Shown here: positions 11,648-21,186 of the stretch, one piece after another | Numbering within the stretch: position 1 is the stretch's first letter | How the letters are laid out: each line of letters starts with the position of its first letter | NCBI GenBank assembly: GCA_027576995.1 | Contig: JANBQC010000424.1 | Location: forward strand, 1-24,898 | From: Dimargaris cristalligena | Taxonomy: Eukaryota > Kickxellomycota > Dimargaritomycetes > Dimargaritales > Dimargaritaceae | Direction: 5' to 3' | DNA length: 24,898 nt | Translations under genes and position numbers: made by a program | The notes under the pieces: generated by a model | What the model was told of the DNA's origin: nothing | Database searches by the model: none | The model's input: the letters and a program-made list of their open reading frames with translations, nothing else

Positions 11648-12741
11648 CTTTTCCCGGTATTGTGCATACCATTATCCATTAAGTATACCAGTGTCTAGTA
11701 GAAATATACCCGATTTAATATTCCCTTGAATCTATACCAAGTTGAGTTATGGCCCGGCCTAGGACACCCTCTTTGGTTGGATATGCCCTTTTATCAATTT
11801 AGGTATCATTTAAAAAAAGGCGGGTTGGCCTGCCTAAATCATGTACGAACATATACCGGCTTTTGATGACCTATTTAAAAATACACTGTGCTTAAAAAAT
11901 AACCCGGCTTGAATAAAAATTCTGGATTAACTCTTTTCGATGTTATGGAACACATCTCAGTGGGCAGTTGGCCTTATTTATCTCCTGTCATTAAAACTAA
12001 ACGGTCTTTGGCTTGGTTGACGAGTTGTACTTTAGACCTCACTGTGTATTGTGGCATGCCATTTAGTCCAAGTCAAGCTCTGCGGTGGTCAATTTCCTTC
12101 AGCCGTTAACCTCTAAATAAAAAAACCCATTACATTCATATTTATACATCCATTTTGGAAGTGGCAGCTAGCAGCTTCATTATATATACAATCAATAGGG
12201 CGCTGCTCAGGCCCCTTTTGAAGAACGCTTCATTATTAGCCGTGGGTTCGGATGATCCGTACTATCTTCCGCACCTTATACTTGGCGGGTGACGCGAACT
12301 TCTTAATTCCAACGGACTGCCCAAAAGCGAAACTATTTATCTGGGTTAAGTGTACATAAAATATGATTAGCTGACTCTTGGGTGGAAAAGTGGAGGGCGC
12401 TTTTACCAAGGGATGAAATGTTTCTCGGCCCAAATATGATATGGTATATAGAGCATGGTCCTGTTTTGATATACCTGCACCCAAACTGGTCTTCAGTTTC
12501 CCCACCTTTCTCCTCCCGATAAACCCACTTACCCACACACCTAAGGAGGCCCCTTCCCCTCTCCTACCTTGAATTTACTTTCATTCTTTCCGGCAACGGA
12601 CTTTCTTCATTTGGTTTTAAATTTAGTCAATATATATTTTTTATATAGCTTAGTCTACTTTCCACCCAGGTACCCCACATATATAAGTTCCCATTGTAGC
12701 TTAAGTAAAATTTGACTGAACCTCCTGTAATTTCCCTCTAC
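11648..12741. other. Intergenic region, calcipressin to EAF
   Basis: About 1.1 kb. The left part is the calcipressin 3' region with AATAAA at 11912-11917. The right part is the EAF promoter, with an AT-rich block around 12628-12650 containing TATATA elements about 100 nt upstream of the EAF start codon. A 100-codon minus-strand open frame (12236-12538) has no ATG at its start and no family I recognise. Confidence 0.55.
11912..11917 (+). terminator. Candidate poly(A) signal of the calcipressin gene
   Basis: AATAAA 265 nt downstream of the calcipressin stop codon, in AT-rich sequence. Confidence 0.45.
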
Positions 12742-15242
12742 ATGGCCGTGCCCGACATTGACTCCGATAGGCCCGTCCCGGTTCGGGTAGGCGACAGCTT
12801 CCTTGCTCCAGATGACCCAGCCGCCGCGGCTGACCAGACGTCCTACCACATTCTACAATGTAAGTATATGCGGTTCCCCTTAACATTGCAGGGTACTTTG
12901 CTTCTTTCAGCCTCGGCCCCAGACCAAAGAAATTGAAGGAATGGGGGGAGGTGGGATTCGTGAACGATAATGCACATACTGTTCCTGTTGTCAATGCCGG
13001 TGGGTCTGGATCGAGCCGGACTATTTATTGGAATTCCTCTTTTGGCCTGTTTAGTTCTAACCACGGTACGCATAGTCTCCCAACTTTACCTACTGCTTCA
13101 TTATATGCACAGACCGCTTTAAACCGACCTCGCATACACTTAATGACTCTGGTGAAATCGTACTCAATAACCAAGACAAATACAATATTGAGTTCGTGTC
13201 TGCTGAGGTATGTGCTATAGTACCGGTATAGTCTAACATGTCTTTCTGTGATAATATATATATATAGGTTCTAATCAGTACACCTGTTTTTCTGAGACTT
13301 CCTAGACCCGGTTTACTTAATGACGCGGGCTACTGTCCGCTAATCAGCACCGGTTTGCTGTTACTCGCATGTTAGGGCGGTACATGTCACTGCATTAGTC
13401 TCATGCCCACGGCTATCGAGTTACAGATCGACCTGACGCCAATACCGAGTATTTAGAATATACGTTTATTAATGGTGTACATTTACCTCTATATTGCGCG
13501 GTATCCGTTTACTAATCGGCTATTTAGAGCGGTGAAAGTAACTACTATGAGGCATCGGAGACCCTGGCTAAAGACCTGGACTGTTTGTTTATATATGACG
13601 AAGAGACGCAGGTAAGTATAGGGCTACTTTTGGGCGAATGTCCATCGTAACTTCTACTTAAAACCCCCCTGGCTACTTCCCTGGGCATCGCTCGATATAT
13701 CCGGTGAATTTAGGCTGATAACCCTGGGCCACCCACCATATTGCCCCTAAAAGGGTCGAGTCATATGCCCCGCTCGCGTCTTTTCAGCTTATCGTTAACC
13801 TAGTGCTCATATTGATTATCCAATGCCATATATTCACTCATCAACAGACCTTTACCGTTGAGCTATTGGACTCCACACTCGCGTGCAACAAAACCAGTAA
13901 ACCTACAGCGGAGCCGGCCTCTGAGCCACTTTCTGATCCACGCACTCAACTGCCTATTCTGCAAGAGTTCTCCCCTCCCGAGACCTCCGTATCGGTGGAC
14001 TCTCTAACCACTCCATCCCCGGAAAATACCCTCGCCTTACCTAGAAAGGTGCCTACTCCAGCCGCCCAGTCCGCAACTACGCCACGGAGTTTACGTGATG
14101 TACCCTCCCCCGCGTCGGTACCTACACCATCATCCAGCGGTCCAACTTCCCTCGTCTTGCCCAACTTACCCGCAAGCAAACCCTCCCCCCGGCCCACCTC
14201 GACAATTTCCACAACAAATGGCAAATCCGGCCCAACTACTAATGACCGCCCGTCGGTTTCAGCTGCTCCAGCGACTCCAATAGTACCTTCAACCCCCGAG
14301 CCGTCTGCCCCGGCTAAGCCTCAGCCCAAGCCACGGACACGAACCCAACCCCGAACCAAATCACCGGCTCTAGCCCCGACCCCAGCTCCTAAACCAGCTC
14401 CTATGGCTTCACTCTCCCTTCCTAGTAAACCGGCCCCCCGCACCGTTACTCCTCCTAAACGAAAGGCCATTCCGGAACCGGTTAAACCGCCGGCCAAACC
14501 GGAGCCCATCGATGAGATGGAAGTTGACCTGGCCCAAGAACTGGACGACATGATGAATGAGGAGCTGGCGGACCTGGAAAACTCCTCCGACGATGAGGAA
14601 TTCGAAGAAGTCGAATCAATGGTCCCTGCGCCTACCCCCCGGTCACCCGCCCGGGTTCCTTCCCTCCAATTACCATCCGCCAGAGTCGCCCCACCTTCGC
14701 TCGCTGTCCCGACCAAACCCAGCCCGACCGCGGGACCGCAACCACCCCTCCGACGGGGACGGCCCCGCTCGGCCTCATCATCATCGTCGTCTTCGGGTTC
14801 CTCTTCTTCCTCGGGCAGTGGATCCTCCGATTCCGGCTCTTCGTCGTCGGGCAGTTCCGACTCCGATTCATCCGATTCGGACAGTGGTACAACTACCAAA
14901 CGACCCATTCGTCGTCCCTCTACCCAACCAACCAGTCGTGGCCCTCCGTTACCGCTACCAGTACCGGCTTCAGCCCCCCCACCCACTATCCCCCCCGCGG
15001 CTTCCGTGCCCTATTCGGACCCCATTGACGAATTCCAGGCGGATCTGGACGAGGCCCTTCAGTCATCAGATGATGATATGCTCGCGTCCCCTACCACTGC
15101 CAATGCGACGACTCAACCTCCGTTACCCACGGGAGCTGCCGGCGGCCCCATTTCACTATCCCAGTACTTGGGTTTCAACACCAGCCAAATGCCGGCCCGC
15201 AATACCAACGATGATGACACTTCATCTAGTGACGATGACTGA
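12742..15242 (+). CDS. EAF: EAF-type RNA polymerase II elongation factor
   Basis: Four exons: 12742-12859, 13113-13207, 13528-13611 and 13848-15242, giving 563 aa. EAF proteins partner ELL and stimulate Pol II elongation in the nucleus. The joined N-terminus (about 10-115) reads as the EAF domain: VRVGDSFL, then SYHILQYRFKP across the first junction (Tyr40 is split between exons), then CLFIYDEETQTFTVELLDS across the last one, matching the family's YxFKP and DCVLI...TG...LExL pattern. A Pro/Ser/Thr-rich linker follows (about 115-318), an acidic helix (319-354), an AT-hook-like RRGRPRS (401-407), a Ser/Gly/Asp tract (about 407-446), a second acidic segment (488-512), a conserved-looking GGPISLSQYLG (531-541) and an SSSDDD end. 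This is the usual EAF layout, roughly twice the length of human EAF1 because of the linker. Exon borders were set by frame plus family pattern. Confidence 0.85.
12860..13112 (+). other. EAF intron 1 (253 nt)
   Basis: Donor GTAAGT at 12860 and acceptor GCACAG ending at 13112, phase 1. Splicing here rebuilds SYHILQ-Y-RFKP, the conserved core. A 58-codon open block inside it (12892-13065) has plausible splice sites on both sides (see findings). Confidence 0.8.
13208..13527 (+). other. EAF intron 2 (320 nt)
   Basis: Donor GTATGT at 13208 and acceptor TATTTAG ending at 13527, phase 0. A branch-site-like TACTAAT lies at 13510-13516, close to the acceptor. An AT-repeat acceptor at 13266-13267 would give an early stop and is not used in this model. 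Confidence 0.8.
13612..13847 (+). other. EAF intron 3 (236 nt)
   Basis: Donor GTAAGT at 13612 and acceptor CAACAG ending at 13847, phase 0. It joins YDEETQ to TFTVELLDS within the EAF domain. Confidence 0.85.
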
Positions 15243-15648
15243 AAATGAGGTGATACGTTTCGCCCTACTGTAAACCCCCCCCACACTCCCCTATACTGCG
15301 CGTATTATACATGTCCTTGTTGAGAGTAGGGTATGGTCGGCTTTTTATTTGACTTTTTATTTTTTATCTTTCATTATGTCTCTTGAATTGTCCGACCCAA
15401 ATTCATTTAACTAGTGTTTCTTCGCCAATATTTGTACAAAATATAAATTACGGGGTAAATTAAACCCTTGTTTAGTTTGCCCTTTTCGTTCATCATATAC
15501 TCAGAAGACACTGACCCCTACAGCACCCATCAATCACGAACTATCAAGTCAACCCCCCCCCCCATTTCGACCCCACCTGCCTCAACTCAAATACCACTTT
15601 GTCAGATTGGGGCATAGTTGCTCCAGGATCAATGATTATTTCACCAAA

Positions 15649-15654
15649 AATAAA
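15649..15654 (+). terminator. Candidate poly(A) signal of the EAF gene
   Basis: AATAAA about 410 nt past the EAF stop. This is a long 3' region, so an unrecognised earlier signal is possible. Confidence 0.3.
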
Positions 15655-15671
15655 TATTAAGTATAAGAGGG

Positions 15672-15677
15672 TTTATT
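15672..15677 (-). terminator. Candidate poly(A) signal of the ABC transporter gene
   Basis: TTTATT on the plus strand gives AATAAA in the gene's sense, about 180 nt past its stop codon. Confidence 0.4.
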
Positions 15678-15856
15678 CATAAATCTTAAAACAGGTCTAA
15701 TTACCGGTTGACCACATGGGCATGATACAGCAACGAGGAGGCACATAATAGCCCAAGAGTCGAAAAATAAAAAATAAAAATGAAGTTACCATAGTGCAAT
15801 AATAAAAATAAAAATAAGCCACTACTTCAAGCCTCCATGGTAACACAATATACATA

Positions 15857-18202
15857 TTACACCGCGTCAGTTTGGTATTCCATCAGGCGGCGGAAACTGC
15901 CGTCGGGCTTATCCATGAGGTTGCTAAACGTGTCCATCTCGACCACATCCCCATCGTGCAGACACATGATTAAGTCACAGCTCTTCAGCGTAGACAACCG
16001 GTGGGCGATGGTAAACACGGTCCGACCGTTGGTCAGCGTTTCGAGGGCCTCCTTCATAAGATACTCGTTCTCACTGTCCAAGGCACTCGTGGCCTCGTCC
16101 AACAATAGGATCCGGGGGTTTTTGATGAGGGCCCGCGCGATGGCCACGCGCTGTTTCTGGCCGCCACTCAGACTGATGCCGCGCTCCCCGACAAAGGTGT
16201 GGATCCCTTCGGGGAGATGGTGGATGAAATCACAGTTGGCCTGGGCCAGGGCGGTGTGAATATCGGCTTCAGTGACGGTTCCGGCGTCCAGACCGTAGGC
16301 GACGTTTTCGGCGATGGTCCCGGCGAACAGGACGGGTTCTTGGCTCACGGTGGCGATTTGGCGGCGCCACCAGACGAGGTCCAGATCGCGGATGTCGACC
16401 CCGTCCACCCGGACGCACCCGCTCTGGGGGTCGTAGAAGCGGAGGAGTAGGGCGGTCAGGGTACTCTTACCCGAGCCGGAGGAGCCGGCCACACCCACCA
16501 CCGTACCGGCGTCGACGGTGACGTTCAGTTGGCGGAAAATGGGGGCCAGCGGCCGGGTGGGGTACACGAAGGCCACGTTGTCGAATTGGAGCTGGCCGCG
16601 CAGGTTGGGCAAGGTCAGAGTGCCCGAGACCTCTCGGATGGCGGGGGGCGTATCGAGCAGTTCAAAGAGACGGCCACTGGCACCTAGGCCCTTCATAATT
16701 TCGGAGTAGAAGGAAGTCAGGCCGGATAAAGAGCCCCCGACGTAGGCGGTGTAGAGTAGGAATGAAGTGAGCTCCCCGACGGTCATGACCTGCTGAACGA
16801 CCATATTACCCCCCACACCCAGCATGGCCATGATGGCCAAATTACCGAACAGACCGGTACCTCCGAAAAAGAAGCCACTGAAAATGGCTTCCCGTTTGGC
16901 CAGGTCGTAGACCCGCTTCACGCGGCTGTGGTAGAGTTCCTGCTCGGCATTTTCCATGACGAAGGCCTGCACGGTGCGAATATTACCCAGGCGTTCCTCC
17001 ACCACTTTGGTACTGTCACCCAAAGCGGCTTGAGTTTGGTGGGACAGGGTGCGAATAAAACGACCGTAGATAACGGCGGTGATGGAAATGGGGGGCACGA
17101 TGGCCAGCATAATGCCGGTGAGGGTGGGGCTCATGTACACCATCATGGAAAGGCCAGCGCTGGCCATCACCAGGCTTCGTAGGCCATCGGACACGTTGTT
17201 GGTCAGCGATTTGCCCACCACGGTGGTGTCGTTGGCCAAGCGACTGACCAAATCACCGGTCCGGTGCCGGTCAAAGAACCCAATGTCCTGCCGGATCAGA
17301 GCCCCGTACAGTTTATCCCGCAAGCGGAGGATAACCCGCTCACCCGCGGTCCGGATCAGCATAACCCGCCCCGCGTTGGCAGTTGCTCCGAGGATAAACA
17401 TGGAGCCCAAACCAATGAAGAATTGCCCCTTGGTCAGGCCGAAGGGTACTTCCGCCGTGGCGGTGGCGACCACATCAATGATTTTGCCCATCGCAAACGG
17501 TACCGACATGGTAATGGCGGAAGAGAGTAAGAGCAGACCGACGGCGCAGCCGACCATGGTCGCTTCGGGACGGGCGAGCCGGAGCAGTTTACGCACGGAT
17601 TCCCACGACACCTTTGGGGGTTTTCCGGAGGTATCTTCTTGCGTCTCCTCAGGCGGGGTTGGGGACGTGGCCCGGAGTAAGGGTGATTTGGGGCTTTCCC
17701 CGTCGCTGCTGGTAGTGCCGGCCGAATCGACCGGGGTAGTGGTGGGTGCCGACGGAATGCCCGACGGGGCCGTCGAGGGAGTCTCAGCGGGGGCCGTTTG
17801 GGAAGACCCCACCGTGCGGGTTGAGGAGGCCTTGCGCTTCGAACTGGATAGGAAATAGGCCAAGAACCCAAACGAACGCTGCTGTTGATATGGGGCCGCC
17901 AGCTTCAGGGGGTGGGCTGGCAGTACCTGGGCCGAAGCGGAGCAGCGGGAGGCGAACAGCGGACTGTTCGAAGTGGGCCACCGGGTCAATGAAGCATGTC
18001 TTAGTGGAGGCGATGGGCGAGACGACGACAGGGAGCGTTGGCCCAGTAACCGGGACAGCGCACGGTACGGGTAGCGAAGCTGGCCCCCCATGGGCAAACA
18101 GGTGGCGGAGGGTCGCATGAGCAGGGAATTGGCGGCGGATCGGGGACGGGCACTGACGGCGGGTGGTGGTGGAACGGACCAGCAGTGGGGCATGGAGGCC
18201 AT
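15857..18202 (-). CDS. MDL1: Mitochondrial half-size ABC transporter (MDL1/ABCB10 type)
   Basis: Intronless, 781 aa. ABCB10/Mdl1 proteins are inner-membrane exporters; yeast Mdl1 exports peptides from the matrix. The first 125 residues are rich in Arg, Ser, Pro and Ala with no acidic residue, as expected of a mitochondrial presequence. A low-complexity linker follows (about 126-195). The membrane domain (about 205-500) includes the family-typical TGDLVSRLANDTTVVG (315-330) and VSDGLR (337-342). The nucleotide-binding domain shows A-loop Tyr547, Walker A GSSGSGKST at 573-581, Q-loop Gln621, signature LSGGQ at 678-682, Walker B ILLLDE at 698-703, D-loop SALD at 706-709 and H-loop His734, so it should hydrolyse ATP. 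With one membrane and one ATPase domain it would work as a dimer. A second ATG lies three codons in, so either start keeps the presequence. It converges on EAF. Confidence 0.95.
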   Translation of the reverse strand: MASMPHCWSVPPPPAVSARPRSAANSLLMRPSATCLPMGGQLRYPYRALSRLLGQRSLSSSRPSPPLRHASLTRWPTSNSPLFASRCSASAQVLPAHPLKLAAPYQQQRSFGFLAYFLSSSKRKASSTRTVGSSQTAPAETPSTAPSGIPSAPTTTPVDSAGTTSSDGESPKSPLLRATSPTPPEETQEDTSGKPPKVSWESVRKLLRLARPEATMVGCAVGLLLLSSAITMSVPFAMGKIIDVVATATAEVPFGLTKGQFFIGLGSMFILGATANAGRVMLIRTAGERVILRLRDKLYGALIRQDIGFFDRHRTGDLVSRLANDTTVVGKSLTNNVSDGLRSLVMASAGLSMMVYMSPTLTGIMLAIVPPISITAVIYGRFIRTLSHQTQAALGDSTKVVEERLGNIRTVQAFVMENAEQELYHSRVKRVYDLAKREAIFSGFFFGGTGLFGNLAIMAMLGVGGNMVVQQVMTVGELTSFLLYTAYVGGSLSGLTSFYSEIMKGLGASGRLFELLDTPPAIREVSGTLTLPNLRGQLQFDNVAFVYPTRPLAPIFRQLNVTVDAGTVVGVAGSSGSGKSTLTALLLRFYDPQSGCVRVDGVDIRDLDLVWWRRQIATVSQEPVLFAGTIAENVAYGLDAGTVTEADIHTALAQANCDFIHHLPEGIHTFVGERGISLSGGQKQRVAIARALIKNPRILLLDEATSALDSENEYLMKEALETLTNGRTVFTIAHRLSTLKSCDLIMCLHDGDVVEMDTFSNLMDKPDGSFRRLMEYQTDAV

Positions 18203-19105
18203 TGTAACTCGCTAAGGCGAATTAACTGGACTTGGCAAGCTGCTTTGTGGAAGAGAATGGAAGAGGAGGGAAAGGACTAATATGGCCAAAGGCGCGCCAA
18301 GTGGTCAAATAAGGAGGAGGCCTGAAGATAGGAGAGAGCCCCCCAAAGCAACGAATAGGAATGGATCGAGAGCGTAGTCCGCAGCGGTGGGACACAACGG
18401 TAGGTTTTAGAAAGAAAGATTGAAAAAACGGGACAACAGGCGTAGTGTGGCAGCGACTGGGGGGGTTGTTAGTATGCTTACGACACCCTCGGTTTGGGCC
18501 GGTTTCAAGTACCGCCCAAGCTCTCCTACGCAGGCATCATACTCAACTACCGGATTATATGAGCGAGTACTCCACAGGCGACCGGATAGGTCTACCCATT
18601 AATTGTATGGCATTAGCCATCTCCAGGGGCTGGTTTCACCAAGCCCAGCGGGGCTCCATCCCCCTCTTTATCTACTAGCCATGGATTTTATCCTTCATAA
18701 CAACTCCCCTACACATGTATTTTCAAATCATAAGCCTTAGATTGGGAGTATTCTTGTTTGCCGCTCTTTAATTTAATATTTATCCATCATCCTAACCCTC
18801 TAAGCACAATTAGTTACATTGAGCCGAGCAAATCCCTTTCACGCGGCTCCTTCCGGCTCCATATATATATATATAAACCTGACGACTGAATAAAAGGGAT
18901 CCCCTCCCCCGTCATACAGCGAGTGGTGTGCTCCCGTTGGTTAATCATCGTAACAATATATAGATTATTATCGAGTCTTTTGGATATCGCAATATTATCA
19001 GCAATGGATACTCCACACAAAAGGGCCTAAAAATGATCGGATGATGATGCGTCCAAATGCCCCCTTTCTTCCACTTGGAGCTAGGTTGGAAGCACAGGTT
19101 GGTTA

Positions 19106-19162
19106 TATTCAGGTCTCGAGGGTCTTTCCTAACTAGAGAGTCGAGGCGGGATGGCCTGAATA
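19106..19162. repeat. 57-nt inverted-repeat element
   Basis: TATTCAGG (19106-19113) and CCTGAATA (19155-19162) are exact reverse complements, with an inner CTCGA/TCGAG pair. It is too short for a tRNA and has no A or B box that I can place. Confidence 0.4.
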
Positions 19163-19611
19163 AACCCCGATTCTTAGAATTGCTCAACAACCATGACTAT
19201 TTTTCCATTATTCCGAATACTGGCTAAATCACGCATTTGGCCATTTTTTACAAGAGAAGGGGGGACGCCCTCCCAACTCCCCCCATTTATGCCAGTAGAG
19301 AGCCATTGCGCAACCCCCTCCTGGGTAGTCCAAGTCGGCTAAAAACACAGAAATTTATTAGTAATAATCTAAATACACAGATATTTATACGAAACATGAG
19401 AAACCGGGAGGAAATAATGGGGATGAAGGGGAGGGGGATGAGGGAGTGGTGAGGATTGACCAATTCCACAGCATGGGGAAGCAGATAGGATATATCATAA
19501 AGAAATTAAAAGGGAGTTGGGGTCATGTGGGGCGTGGCAAACCCCGCACCATAAAGTAAGTAGTTTAGACGGAAATATATAAAAATATAAGTGGATATAG
19601 GGGCGAAATAG

Positions 19612-19649
19612 GGGAGGGGGGAATATAGCTGGTTACAGCTCCCCCTCCC
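19612..19649. repeat. GC-rich hairpin downstream of the receptor gene
   Basis: GGGAGGGGG (19612-19620) is the exact reverse complement of CCCCCTCCC (19641-19649). Inside, AGCT at 19627-19630 can pair with AGCT at 19637-19640 across a 6-nt loop. It lies about 320 nt past the receptor stop codon, so it may fall in the 3' untranslated region or just beyond it. Confidence 0.6.
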
Positions 19650-19971
19650 ATGTCAAACAAAGGTGACCAGTTGAATAGAGAATATAGAGTATATATCAAT
19701 ATTACACACACCTAGTCACCAGTAGTAAGTAGTCCCTCTCCCACTACCCACACATACATGTACAGAGAGAGCGGCTTGGCTAAAATCCAACCACCAGGCC
19801 AATCACCGTTTAAAACGAACCAATAAGCCCCCAGTGGGGATAGGAGGATGTACACCGGAATAGTGAACCGGATTGCCTAATCCACCCCAGGATTTACGGC
19901 AATCCTTGACAGAAGAGGGCGTTCACTACTCCACACGAACAAAATTCAAATAAAAGAATAAAAATCCTGCC

Positions 19972-21186
19972 TTATAGGCAAGTGGGATCGTCCAACAACG
20001 GGAAGAGTTGGTCCTTTTCGACAATGTCCGTTTGGGCTTCGATGGCCTCCATGCCCTCCAGACCCTTGAGCTTGTGGACACTCATTGAAGTTTGGGTTTC
20101 GCCCCCAACCAAGGCCCCGCCGAAGTAGCCCGTCACACCCGGACCCATATCCATCGTCCGCAGGTGAGGGACCGACGAAGGATTTCCGCCGCTGTGGACC
20201 TGGCCGAGACTGTAGGACTGGCCCGAGGGACCGGGGGTGGCCTGCGAATTAGCCATGGAGGACTGGTAGGTGCCCGAGTTGGAGCCCAGCCGGCGGGAGA
20301 CGCGGGACCACAGGGAACTGAACCCAAAATTGTTTTGCCGGTAGGTGGATAACATCACCGGATGGAACAACAGAATAATAAAGCTGAAAATACCCTGCGA
20401 AGCGTACACAACGTTCGAAGCGACGTTCCAGTACATGGAGAAGGGGCCGGGGAAGTAACTGGCGAACCAGGAGGCCAGCACGTAGGGCACGTACACGATG
20501 AACAGAATGATGGGGTAGGCAATAATCAGACGGGTGTTACGGACGAGGGCCTTGGACATGGCTTTGGCGTGTTCACCCTGGTCGAATCGGCGCAGATGGG
20601 ACTGGGAGCGGAACACCTTGAAGCACACGGCGATAACGACTCCCAAGGCATAAATGATGCCAATGTGCATCCACATGTTGGTCCACACAATCAGGAAACG
20701 GGAGGCGAAGGAACCTTCGGTACCGGTCATAATTACGCCTTCAGGGGTCAGGCGGACGTCGGGCAGCAGCAGGTACCAGAAGGCCAGGAAAAAGGCAATG
20801 CCCGAACCGATGAGCGGGTACCAGCGGCGGATGCGGGCCTGACGGGGCAACCGGTGGAAGAAGACGAGCTGCAGGTCCAGGGTAATCATCGCGTTGAGGT
20901 AAATAAACCAGTACGACGCAAAGAAACTGAACCACATGAGCCACTTGGCAAAAGCGGGACCGCTGGGGTAGTTACCCATAAAGGTCAAGGGGTTGGTGAG
21001 AATATCCGAGATGCGTTGCGGGAAATCCGATAAACCGATCCAGAGCGTCAAGTTAAAGGAAGGCGACTCCTTCGAGCTGGGCTGCTTGTACCACACCCAG
21101 AGGACAATAATGATGGAGGCCATACTGCACACGATGGATAAACCATCGAGCACGTAAATGGCCACGTAGAGGTCGAGCATACTCAT
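19972..21186 (-). CDS. Seven-helix G-protein-coupled receptor, fungal type
   Basis: Intronless, 404 aa, plasma-membrane receptor. Seven hydrophobic segments are visible at about 10-32, 46-64, 84-110, 123-142, 164-190, 219-241 and 252-277, with a very short outside N-terminus. The third inner loop (about 191-218) is basic (HLRRFDQGEHAKAMSKALVR), as in G-protein-coupling loops. The tail (about 285-404) is rich in Ser, Gly and Gln and ends acidic. The layout, with helix 6 reading LIIAYPIILFIVYVPYVLASW, resembles the Git3/Gpr1 nutrient receptors and the cAMP-receptor-like class of fungi, but I cannot assign the subfamily or ligand. The start at 21186 is in a CACCATGAG context and directly precedes helix 1. 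The leader holds a hairpin (see separate entry). The neighbouring ABC gene is on the same strand but 1.8 kb away, so they are not co-transcribed. Confidence 0.85.
   Translation of the reverse strand: MSMLDLYVAIYVLDGLSIVCSMASIIIVLWVWYKQPSSKESPSFNLTLWIGLSDFPQRISDILTNPLTFMGNYPSGPAFAKWLMWFSFFASYWFIYLNAMITLDLQLVFFHRLPRQARIRRWYPLIGSGIAFFLAFWYLLLPDVRLTPEGVIMTGTEGSFASRFLIVWTNMWMHIGIIYALGVVIAVCFKVFRSQSHLRRFDQGEHAKAMSKALVRNTRLIIAYPIILFIVYVPYVLASWFASYFPGPFSMYWNVASNVVYASQGIFSFIILLFHPVMLSTYRQNNFGFSSLWSRVSRRLGSNSGTYQSSMANSQATPGPSGQSYSLGQVHSGGNPSSVPHLRTMDMGPGVTGYFGGALVGGETQTSMSVHKLKGLEGMEAIEAQTDIVEKDQLFPLLDDPTCL

Larger units (their letters stand above)
15243..15856. other. Convergent 3' region, EAF and ABC transporter
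   Basis: About 0.6 kb between two stop codons on opposite strands, AT-rich with a C12 homopolymer run near 15553. It holds facing poly(A) signals: AATAAA at 15649-15654 (+) and its complement at 15672-15677 (-). No gene is visible. Confidence 0.6.
18203..19971. other. Intergenic region, ABC transporter to receptor
   Basis: About 1.8 kb. The left end is the ABC transporter leader and promoter, purine-rich on the plus strand. A TA dinucleotide run lies at 18861-18875. A 57-nt inverted-repeat element (TATTCAGG 19106-19113 with CCTGAATA 19155-19162) is present. The right end is downstream of the receptor gene and carries a GC-rich hairpin (19612-19649). I see no AATAAA for the receptor close to its stop. 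No gene is recognised. Confidence 0.55.

Noticed and set aside
12236..12538. Minus-strand 100-codon frame with a Lys/Arg-rich end, possibly a small ribosomal-type protein
   Set aside because: It starts with GTG, matches no family I know, and lies between the 3' region of one gene and the promoter of another. A nearby ATGAAAGTAAATTC resembles the start of ribosomal protein uL24, but nothing of uL24 follows.
13268..13375. Alternative EAF exon after the AT-repeat acceptor at 13267
   Set aside because: Reads into a stop codon after about 35 residues and breaks the EAF domain.
14321..14986. Minus-strand Glu/Asp-rich frame opposite EAF
   Set aside because: An antisense reading of the Ser/Pro-rich EAF exon.
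19106..19162. tRNA-like fold
   Set aside because: 57 nt is too short and no A or B box or anticodon arm can be placed.
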